A stretch of 64,000 nt of DNA, from assembly GCA_021805025.1 (NCBI GenBank), contig JAJZGF010000009.1:1-64000 (forward strand), in the 5' to 3' direction. The notes under the pieces are model-generated. The model did not search any database and was not told the DNA's origin. It saw only the letters and a program-made list of their open reading frames with translations. The stretch is from Acidobacteriota bacterium (lineage in GTDB: Bacteria; Acidobacteriota; Terriglobia; Terriglobales; Acidobacteriaceae). Of the stretch, positions 55,405 through 61,991 are shown in pieces. Each line of letters starts with the position of its first letter. Within the stretch, counting starts at the first letter, position 1. The position numbers and the translations under genes are program-made.

Positions 55405-55758
55405 TCAGTGATAGAAGAGGGGAATCCACCACGGGCTTGCCATCAGGCCGAGCAGCAGCGGGGTAACGATCCAGAAGATAAGTCGCTGCATTTTGGGCAC
55501 ACCATCCGCAGCACAAGCTGCCTGTGCATCGCAGGCGGGCGCGACAAGGTAAAGCCTGCGGAAGGCAAGGCCGAGAAACAAAAGGCCCAGGACGATGAAC
55601 TCCGGCCGGTAGGGCTCCAGCGCCGTCAGGTGGGCGATCCACGCTCCGCCGATGCCCAGGCTGAGCAGGAGCAGCGGCCCAATGCAACAGGCTGAGGCGC
55701 CGATGCTGGCCAGACCCCCTGCAATCAAGGCAGTTTTCGAATTCAGGAATAGCCGCAT
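55405..55758 (-). CDS. merT: Mercuric-ion membrane transporter
   Basis: A 117-residue, three-helix inner-membrane protein. Helix 1 contains the vicinal pair in GASACCIGPLLLLSLG, and the cytoplasmic loop has CDAQAAC; both are the Hg(II) relay cysteines of MerT. In this family the periplasmic MerP donates the ion, which MerT moves inward to a reductase. It is transcribed from the MerR-controlled promoter at 55783-55814. Confidence 0.93.
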   Translation of the reverse strand: MRLFLNSKTALIAGGLASIGASACCIGPLLLLSLGIGGAWIAHLTALEPYRPEFIVLGLLFLGLAFRRLYLVAPACDAQAACAADGVPKMQRLIFWIVTPLLLGLMASPWWIPLFYH

Positions 55759-55782
55759 TGCAGAACTCGCCTTCGCAAGACC

Positions 55783-55814
55783 ACTATAAACTCCGTACGA
55801 TGGTACGGAGTCAA
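55783..55814 (-). promoter_or_regulatory. MerR operator-promoter (merT promoter)
   Basis: The palindrome ACTCCGTAC-GATG-GTACGGAGT (55790-55811) matches the mer operator. On the minus strand it lies in a promoter with -35 TTGACT (55814-55809) and -10 TTATAG or TATAGT (55789-55784 or 55788-55783), giving the stretched 19-20-nt spacer typical of MerR targets. MerR-Hg would twist this DNA to activate merT-merP-GDCCVxC. The operator also overlaps the merR start. Confidence 0.9.
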
Positions 55815-56224
55815 TGGGAAGTGAGATGAGCTACGGAATGACGATTGGATCCCTGGCAAAGGCCGCCGGAGTCAACGTGGAAACCATCCGCTATTATCAG
55901 CGGCGGGGCCTGCTGCAAGAGCCGCCGAAGCCGCCTGCCGGCTACCGCAGATATTCTCAGGAAACGCTGCATCAAGTGCGATTCATCAGAAAGGCTCAGG
56001 GCCTCGGATTCACTTTGGAGGAGATCAGCGGGCTTTTGCAGCTCGATGAAAGAAAGGCCTGCAAGGAGACGCGCGCAGCGGCCGCACAGAAGCTCGACCT
56101 GATCGAAAAGAAACTCTCCGAAATCTCACGCATCAGGAGGGCCTTGAAACGATTGATCCGTTCCTGCGATGCCCAGGTCGCAGGCGACCCTTGTCCGATG
56201 ATTCATCTCCTTAACCGGGGCTGA
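55814..56224 (+). CDS. merR: Mercury-responsive MerR regulator
   Basis: A 136-residue MerR. The winged-helix starts TIGSLAKAAGVNVETIRYYQRRGLL, followed by PPAGYRRYS; the dimerisation helix ends with Cys-containing segments. The three Hg-binding cysteines are in DERKACKETRAA, RSCDAQVAGDPCP, as in Tn501 MerR (positions about 82, 117 and 126). It diverges from merT with the operator between. Starts at 55814 or, with better GGAAGTGAG spacing, 55826; 55814 overlaps the -35 of the opposite promoter. Confidence 0.92.
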   Translation: MGSEMSYGMTIGSLAKAAGVNVETIRYYQRRGLLQEPPKPPAGYRRYSQETLHQVRFIRKAQGLGFTLEEISGLLQLDERKACKETRAAAAQKLDLIEKKLSEISRIRRALKRLIRSCDAQVAGDPCPMIHLLNRG

Positions 56225-56393
56225 ACGCCGGGTTGAGCCCGCGTGCGGTTGGAATCAGGTAAACGCCTCGTGCTCATCTCTTTCGAGTTCGACGCTTGCA
56301 ACTCGCCAGGCCGATCTTTGACAGCCCCCGCGAATTTGATCTCACTCTCTTTCCAGGCAAATTCGGCCTTGCCTGCGGCTATGCTCGGATAGA

Positions 56394-57785
56394 ATGATTG
56401 CGACCATGAACGCAGCTGTAATGGGTAGTGATTGGGTTGGGCGCCTTGTTGACGGGAGGTTTACTCTCTTGCAGTGGCTGGGCGGCTCTGCGCGCAGTGG
56501 TGTCTTCCTGACCGAGTTGTCCGGTTATCCGCCGCGGAAGGCTGCCCTCAAACTCTTTCCTGTGGATGCCGCAGACGCCGAAGCGCGGGTCGCCGGTTGG
56601 GCGCTGGCGAGGAACCTCGCGCATCCTCACCTGATGCGCCTGTTTGATACCGGACATTGCCAGATCGACGGAACCTCGCTGCTCTACACCGTGACGGAAT
56701 ATGCCGACGAGGTTCTGGCGGGGATTTTGCCGGAGCGAGCCCTGACGGCCGACGAAGCCAAAGAGATGGTAGGCCCCGTCCTCGATGCGCTCGGCTACCT
56801 CCACGGCAAGGGGCTGGTGCATGGCCATCTCAAGCCATCGAATATCCTGGTCGTCGACAATGAGTTGAAGCTCTCCACGGACGGCCTGTTTGCCGCAGGC
56901 AGGATCGACTACGCGTCTACAGCGTCCAGTGTCTATGACGCGCCGGAACTCGTCACAGGCACAATCTCTCCGGCTGCGGACCTCTGGTCGCTTGGCGTTA
57001 CCCTGGTCGAATCGTTCACTCAGCATCCGCCGCTGCGGCGAAGCCCCACGCAGCCGGAGTTGGTTGTTCCGGAGTCCATTCCGGAACCTCTTGCGGGCAT
57101 TGCGCGCGCGTGTCTGGAGCTTGACCCAGCGCGCCGCTGCACGCTTGCCGGCGTGCAGGCTCGACTGGCGCCGGCGCAGCCTGTTGCTGCCGCGCCCAGC
57201 AGGCCGCAGCCTGTTGCGGAGATGGCCGCCGACACCCGAAATGCCGCGCCTGCCAGATGGCGCGGGCCGGTGCTGATCGTCGTGTTACTTGTGCTGGCTG
57301 CGCTCGTCACCGTCGTGCAGATGCGGTCGCACAAGGCTCAACCATCGGCTCCCTCAGCAAGCCAGCAACCGTCGTCGCCGGCTACCGCGCCGCTATCAGA
57401 ACAGACAGTCGTCGCTGCGCCGCCGCAAACGTCTGTTCCCCAGGCATCTGCTCCCAGGGCGGAGGCCGCAAAGGACGCCACGCAGAAGGGTGCGGTTGCG
57501 GACCAGGTCCTGCCCAAGGTACTGCCCAGCGCAATGGACTCCATTCGGGGCACGGTCGTCGTGGTGACAGGGGTCAGCGTCGACCAGGAAGGCAATGTTG
57601 CGGATGCCACTTTGGAGTCGGCTGGGCCAAGCAAGTATTTCGCCAAAGTCGCTCTTGAAGCGGCGCATAAATGGAAGTTCAAGCCTGCGCAGGTGAATGG
57701 TCAGGCATCCGCGAGCGCATGGACGCTGCGATTCGAGTTCAGACAGACTGGAACCGAGGTCACGCCCGCCGAAGTTGCTCCCTGA
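56394..57785 (+). CDS. Pseudokinase - membrane helix - TonB C-terminal domain fusion
   Basis: A 463-residue protein. Residues 20-260 have the Ser/Thr kinase fold: KAALKLF keeps the ATP lysine, but the catalytic loop reads HGHLKPSN rather than HRDLKPxN and the DFG site is TDG in KLSTDGLF. The catalytic and metal-binding aspartates are thus lost or changed, and it is probably a pseudokinase. A transmembrane helix (about 290-308) and a Pro/Ala/Ser linker follow. The C-terminal 90 residues form a TonB-like domain (SVDQEGNVADATLESAGPSKYF, then AAHKWKFKPAQVNGQ). Cytoplasmic sensing linked to an outer or periplasmic target is suggested. Alone on the plus strand. Confidence 0.85.
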   Translation: MIATMNAAVMGSDWVGRLVDGRFTLLQWLGGSARSGVFLTELSGYPPRKAALKLFPVDAADAEARVAGWALARNLAHPHLMRLFDTGHCQIDGTSLLYTVTEYADEVLAGILPERALTADEAKEMVGPVLDALGYLHGKGLVHGHLKPSNILVVDNELKLSTDGLFAAGRIDYASTASSVYDAPELVTGTISPAADLWSLGVTLVESFTQHPPLRRSPTQPELVVPESIPEPLAGIARACLELDPARRCTLAGVQARLAPAQPVAAAPSRPQPVAEMAADTRNAAPARWRGPVLIVVLLVLAALVTVVQMRSHKAQPSAPSASQQPSSPATAPLSEQTVVAAPPQTSVPQASAPRAEAAKDATQKGAVADQVLPKVLPSAMDSIRGTVVVVTGVSVDQEGNVADATLESAGPSKYFAKVALEAAHKWKFKPAQVNGQASASAWTLRFEFRQTGTEVTPAEVAP

Positions 57786-57788
57786 GCG

Positions 57789-59069
57789 CTAACGCGAAAT
57801 GGCCTCTTCTTCCGCGACTTCCGCGGGCACAGTTCCATTCGTTGTTGCGGCTCTCTCTTCGCGCAGCGCCTTGAAGGCGCGATACACAAACGATCCCATG
57901 TACCAGCCATCGATGTATTGGAAGGGCGTTTCGCCCGTGGTGTAGTGGCCGCAGGGCAGCACGCGCGGTTCAAAGGTGAACCCCACGCGCCGGAATGCCG
58001 CCACGACCTGGAGCGAATACTCCTTGGGGAAGGTCAGGTCGTAGTTGGCATACACCAGAAGCGCGCGCTTGTCGCGCCCGCCGGCTTCTTCGCTCACAAT
58101 ACGGTCAAAGTAGCTGACCGGGCTGATGGCCGCCCATAGCGCGCGTATCCGCTCCTGCGTCAGCTCTGCATCCTGCAGCGCTGTGCGGATGTGCCGCGTG
58201 CTCTGACCGGCCCACACCACATCGCCGAATGAGGTTGACGCGTGATTGAAGGCATTCACCCGAAGGCGCTTGTCGTGTGCGCTGGCCAGAAAGGCATAGC
58301 AGGAGCCGAGGCTGGTACCGAGCACGCCGAAGTGCTCGTACCCTTGCTCCTCCAGCCAGTCTACGCAGCAGCGAATATCCACTACCGCCTGGCGACAGGC
58401 AGAGAGCGTGCGCCCGACGTTTGCGCTCACCGCATAGTCTGACCGCTCCAGCTCCGTAGGCCGGCGAATATCGTGATACGGCTTTGAGAGCCGCAGCGCC
58501 GAGATCCCCATCCGATTGAAGATGGCGCAGAGCGCGTTGTGGCTGAAGGCATCCGCGTTCCACTGCGGCAGCACGATAATCGCCTGCCGCGGCCGCTTCG
58601 GGTCCCTGTGCGCGGGCGCGGGATACCAGCGGGCATTGACCTGATCGTTTTCGGGATAGGGCGTGCGTTCCGGCGAGGTGAAGCGCAGATACAGCGCCTT
58701 GGGAATCTTGCCCTCCGCGGCCTGCTGCTTGATGGCCGCATCCTTGGCCAGGGTCTCCGGCCGCACATTCGTCGGGAACAGCTCCGGGTGCCGCTCTTCC
58801 AGCCGGAAGTCCGTGGGCCGCTCGTAGCCGAAGAACTGATCACTGTGGCGGATCAGCACCTCGTTGATGCGCACCATGGCTGCTTCGGTCGCTGCATCGT
58901 CGCGCAGCGCTTCAGGTCCCGGCAACGCCGCAGCCAGCCCGTGCGACTCAAGGAATGGAGCGATCCACTCAAAGCCCCACTCCAGCGGACGCACCACGCG
59001 GTTCTCGTCGCGCGTTGTCAACCGCGTTTCCCACTCATACATCCAGCGCGCGTAGCGTTTTCTCAGCAT
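57789..59069 (-). CDS. Alpha/beta hydrolase, ABHD18-like
   Basis: A 426-residue alpha/beta hydrolase with the nucleophile elbow FGVLGTSLGSCYAFL (GxSxG). AIIVLPQWNADAFSHNALC is the strand before the oxyanion hole; KRALLVYANYDLTFPKEYS supplies the acid and VLPCGHYTTGETP the histidine. The closest family I can name is the ABHD18 (Abhydrolase_18) group, whose substrate is unknown. There is no signal peptide, so it is probably cytoplasmic. Its end lies 3 nt from the end of the convergent pseudokinase gene. Confidence 0.82.
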   Translation of the reverse strand: MLRKRYARWMYEWETRLTTRDENRVVRPLEWGFEWIAPFLESHGLAAALPGPEALRDDAATEAAMVRINEVLIRHSDQFFGYERPTDFRLEERHPELFPTNVRPETLAKDAAIKQQAAEGKIPKALYLRFTSPERTPYPENDQVNARWYPAPAHRDPKRPRQAIIVLPQWNADAFSHNALCAIFNRMGISALRLSKPYHDIRRPTELERSDYAVSANVGRTLSACRQAVVDIRCCVDWLEEQGYEHFGVLGTSLGSCYAFLASAHDKRLRVNAFNHASTSFGDVVWAGQSTRHIRTALQDAELTQERIRALWAAISPVSYFDRIVSEEAGGRDKRALLVYANYDLTFPKEYSLQVVAAFRRVGFTFEPRVLPCGHYTTGETPFQYIDGWYMGSFVYRAFKALREERAATTNGTVPAEVAEEEAISR

Positions 59070-59148
59070 GGTCCAGGGTTCATTTTATCAGCGCGCATCC
59101 TGGCCCCGGTTCGGCCGGCCTGGAGCAGCGCACTCTGACACTTCAAAG

Positions 59149-59183
59149 GTAAGGCCTCGCTCGATGAAGGAGCGAGGCCTTAC
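59149..59183 (-). terminator. Perfect 14-bp hairpin after the Met-rich lipoprotein gene
   Basis: GTAAGGCCTCGCTC (59149-59162) pairs perfectly with GAGCGAGGCCTTAC (59170-59183) around a 7-nt loop. On the minus strand it lies 26 nt beyond the lipoprotein gene and is followed by CTTTGAAG, a poor U-tract, so it may be a weak terminator or a processing/stability element. Confidence 0.5.
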
Positions 59184-59208
59184 GGTTCGATCAGGCAACG
59201 GCCGTAGT

Positions 59209-60669
59209 TCAGTTTGCGCCCATGCGCATCGCCACCATCTTCCACTGGCCGCCATCGTAGAACAGCAGCCCAAAGGTGTGCATGGCAGTTCCACTCGCAA
59301 TGGTCGATCCGCCTTCCATCGTCGTACTGCCCTGCTGGAAGACCATCACGCTGGTTGCGCCGGAGAGCGTGGTGAACGCCGAATCGGAAGGCAGCGTCAT
59401 GGCAAAGCTCGTCGCGGTGCCGCCGGTGAGCGTGACTGAGGCTGTGCCGGTGATGCCCTGCGGCTCCAGTGCAACCTCATTCGCCGTGATGGTTCCCGCC
59501 ATCGAGCCGCCGCCCATCATCCCGCCGCCCATGCCGCCCGATCCGCTCATCATGCCGGTCGAGCTGATTGGCATCACGCTCTGCCCCGCATAGATGTGAT
59601 TCGCGTCGAAGGCCGGTGTGAACGGCAGACTCGTCATATCCATGCCATCCTCGTCCATCTCATAGGTGGTGCTGGAACTCAGATTCACGGTGGCGCCCGA
59701 GGCAAAGTAGGAGGACATCATGCTGGCGCCCGCGCCGTTCTGCATCACCATGGTGAGCGACGTTGGAGGCTGGCCCGTCACCGCTGTGATGATGCCGCCG
59801 CCCATCATACCGCCCGAGGAGCCCATCATCGACTGCACCCTAGTCGCCAGCAGAGAGCCATCGGATTGCATGGTTGCATCCACCAGCGCCAGCATTCCGC
59901 TGCCCATCGCGCTCATGCTGGTGCCATCGAACGTCGTCGAGGAGTTGGTGGCGAAAGTGAACGTCTGCGCCGCCTGCATCGAGGTCATCGTGAACGAGTT
60001 GCCGGAGACGCCGGAGACCATGCCCATCATCTGATTGACGCCGCCATCGGCGTAGTCCATCGGATTGCCCGATCCCTGCGTACCCGATGTTACGTGAAAG
60101 ACAGGATTCATGGACAGCGCGCCATTTGAGCCTTGCGTCACCGAGCTCCCAAGGTCCAGATCAAAGCCCATCGCCATCGGCGTGGAGCCCACCGTGATGG
60201 GACTCGTGAAAGTCACACTGCCTGTGATCGGCCCGGAGATCGTCGCCTGGACCGGCGCTTTGGTCGTCGGGTCCATATACATGACCGTCGCCGAGCCAAT
60301 GGTGACGGTGGCGCCCGTGTAGCTGCCCTGCGGCGCGCTCACCATCGCCAGCGGCTGCATGGTGCCCATCAGATGCATCATTTCCATCGGTGTAGAAGTC
60401 GAAACCACGGTTGCATTCCCGTTGCTTCCGGTCAGCGTCATCGAACTGACGTTCATCGAGAAGGCCAGCATCCAATCCGCGGGCGAGTCGCCCATGTTTA
60501 CCTGGACCGTAGTCTTGGCAGCGGGCGTAGGCGTGGGAGTTGTTCCGGTGCTCGGGGAACTACCGCTCCCGCAGGCACTCAAAGCAAGAGTGAGAAGCAG
60601 CAGGCCGCACGCGATTGTGACGTTCGGCAGCGTGTGCCGCAGAGATAGAAAAGAGCTTGATGATCGCAC
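59209..60669 (-). CDS. Met/Gly-rich exported lipoprotein
   Basis: A lipoprotein of 486 residues. GTG 60669 with GGAGG five nt upstream starts a signal peptide with lipobox LALSACGSG; the frame extends to 60819. The first part (TVQVNMGDSPADWMLAFSMN) resembles DUF4382-type domains, and later parts (GTITANEVALEPQGITGTA) resemble DUF5666-type ones. Methionine is very frequent, often in runs such as MMGSSGGMMGGG and MGGGMMGGGSM, which could bind Cu(I) or Ag(I). Regulated perhaps by the CRP/FNR-type site at 60806-60819. Function unknown. Confidence 0.8.
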   Translation of the reverse strand: MRSSSSFLSLRHTLPNVTIACGLLLLTLALSACGSGSSPSTGTTPTPTPAAKTTVQVNMGDSPADWMLAFSMNVSSMTLTGSNGNATVVSTSTPMEMMHLMGTMQPLAMVSAPQGSYTGATVTIGSATVMYMDPTTKAPVQATISGPITGSVTFTSPITVGSTPMAMGFDLDLGSSVTQGSNGALSMNPVFHVTSGTQGSGNPMDYADGGVNQMMGMVSGVSGNSFTMTSMQAAQTFTFATNSSTTFDGTSMSAMGSGMLALVDATMQSDGSLLATRVQSMMGSSGGMMGGGIITAVTGQPPTSLTMVMQNGAGASMMSSYFASGATVNLSSSTTYEMDEDGMDMTSLPFTPAFDANHIYAGQSVMPISSTGMMSGSGGMGGGMMGGGSMAGTITANEVALEPQGITGTASVTLTGGTATSFAMTLPSDSAFTTLSGATSVMVFQQGSTTMEGGSTIASGTAMHTFGLLFYDGGQWKMVAMRMGAN

Positions 60670-60805
60670 GATGTCCTCCGAGGGAAGCAAGAGATGCATG
60701 GGGTAGAAGCCACATCGTGCGGGCTTTCCAACGGGAGACTTAGGAATAGCCATAGATCCTTGCTTGCATCTTGTTAATGGTGGCAAAGCGGAAGATACGC
60801 TGTCA

Positions 60806-60819
60806 GTGATATGAATCAC
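60806..60819. promoter_or_regulatory. CRP/FNR-family operator, site 1
   Basis: The perfect palindrome GTGAT-ATGA-ATCAC has TGAT-N4-ATCA half sites of the FNR type; it also fits CRP (AGTGA-N6-TCACA). It lies about 143 nt upstream of the GTG of the Met-rich lipoprotein. The same half sites recur at 60939-60952. Confidence 0.7.
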
Positions 60820-60938
60820 ACGGACAAAATTTATGCACGCAGCAATGAAAGCCTATCTGTGAACTCTTGTACCGTGTTGAATTGTTTTCCGAGAGTTTGT
60901 TTTAACGGATTCAGGGCACCTGCTACCTCTCCCATTGC

Positions 60939-60952
60939 GTGATGCGAATCAC
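60939..60952. promoter_or_regulatory. CRP/FNR-family operator, site 2
   Basis: The perfect palindrome GTGAT-GCGA-ATCAC has half sites identical to site 1. Its centre is about 48 nt upstream of the ATG at 60994, a position typical of FNR/CRP activation, though no -10 was identified with certainty. Confidence 0.7.
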
Positions 60953-60993
60953 ATCCTCCCCAAATCGCAGGTGCCATACTCACCACGAAACGC

Positions 60994-61410
60994 ATGAAAC
61001 ACGCGCTCAAAGCCGCGCTTTTGGTGCTAGCGTCCCTGCTCGCGGCGCAGCCCTTGCTTGCGGATGGGCTCTGCGCTGCGGATGCATGCACCGCCGGCGT
61101 GTGCACTGCGGCCTGCTGCGCAACGACGACCTCTGCACTGTCGGCTCATGCACCTGCGGCCAGCGTCTCCCTTGCACGTGACTTTTCGGCGACTGCCGCC
61201 TGCGGACCCTTCGGCTGCCGGTCCTCTTTCACGCAGGCCGTCGCGCAGCCTGGCGCTCTTACCCAAGCCAGGGCGTGGTCTTCGGCTCAGCAGGCGGTTA
61301 CCTCTTCACTCTCCGCGCCTGCAACGCATGCTACGGCTGCGGCTGCTCTCCTCCGATGGCATGCACCCAAGACCTCAAGCGCACGGCACACGCACGTTCT
61401 GCGCATCTAG
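60994..61410 (+). CDS. Exported Cys-rich small protein
   Basis: A 138-residue reading frame with a signal peptide (MKHALKAALLVLASLLAAQP, cut near ADG). Residues 26-45 contain six cysteines (CAADACTAGVC, ACC) and more follow in ACGPFGCRSS; the C-terminal half is Ala/Ser/Thr-rich. It could bind metal or form disulfides in the periplasm. The strong signal peptide and an operator 48 nt upstream support it, but no relative is recognised, so it is a modest call. Confidence 0.6.
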   Translation: MKHALKAALLVLASLLAAQPLLADGLCAADACTAGVCTAACCATTTSALSAHAPAASVSLARDFSATAACGPFGCRSSFTQAVAQPGALTQARAWSSAQQAVTSSLSAPATHATAAAALLRWHAPKTSSARHTHVLRI

Positions 61411-61509
61411 ACCTCTCCTCGTGACACCGCAAAGCAGCAGCCGTCAGGGCCGCTCCGGCCCTGCCACGTGCTCACTTAAACCGTATTGCATCGCACAAGG
61501 AGATTTCCC

Positions 61510-61893
61510 ATGAAGCGTACACTCGCTCTTCTTTCGGTCAGCCTCATTCTGGCCGTTGCCTCCATCGCACAGACCACGCCCGCCGTCAAAGCGGAAAAGC
61601 TCAGCAAGCCGCAATTGCTCTCTCTCATCGCCACCGCACACACGCCCGCCGAGCACGAGCGCATAGCCAATTATTACGACGCGCGCGCCAGGGACTTTCT
61701 GGCGCAATCTGCCGAGCATGCGCAGATGGCTGCGGAGTACAGGAAGAATCCCATGATCAGCTCGTCCAAGTGGGCTACCGGCACCATCAATCACTGCGAG
61801 TATCTGGCGCAGTCGTTGAAAAATGACGCCATCAAAATGCAGGAGCTAGCTCAGTGGCATCGGGAGATGGCAGCCAGCGCCGGTCAGAAGTAA
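61510..61893 (+). CDS. Small exported alpha-helical protein
   Basis: A 127-residue protein with a signal peptide (MKRTLALLSVSLILAVASIAQ). The mature part is helical: LLSLIATAHTPAEHERIANYYDARARDFLAQS, then AAEYRKNPMI and HCEYLAQSLKNDAIKMQELAQWHREMA. This pattern of a four-helix bundle with His, Met and Cys at the faces suggests a cytochrome- or metal-binding bundle, but no CxxCH is present. AAGGAG lies 8 nt before the ATG. A terminator follows at 61901-61950. Confidence 0.8.
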   Translation: MKRTLALLSVSLILAVASIAQTTPAVKAEKLSKPQLLSLIATAHTPAEHERIANYYDARARDFLAQSAEHAQMAAEYRKNPMISSSKWATGTINHCEYLAQSLKNDAIKMQELAQWHREMAASAGQK

Positions 61894-61900
61894 AGAGGAA

Positions 61901-61950
61901 AAAGCCCCGCGGTATTCCGTCCTCTTGCGGACGGCACACCGCGGGGCTTT
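61901..61950. terminator. Bidirectional terminator between the 61510 gene and the cytochrome b fusion
   Basis: AAAGCCCCGCGGT (61901-61913) pairs perfectly with ACCGCGGGGCTTT (61938-61950), with an inner CCGTCC/GGACGG stem. On the plus strand it ends TTTGTTGTT; on the minus strand TTTTTCCTC. It can serve both convergent genes. Confidence 0.92.
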
Positions 61951-61991
61951 GTTGTTGCCGTCAGCACGCGGGCGCGCGCCATGGCGCTCAC

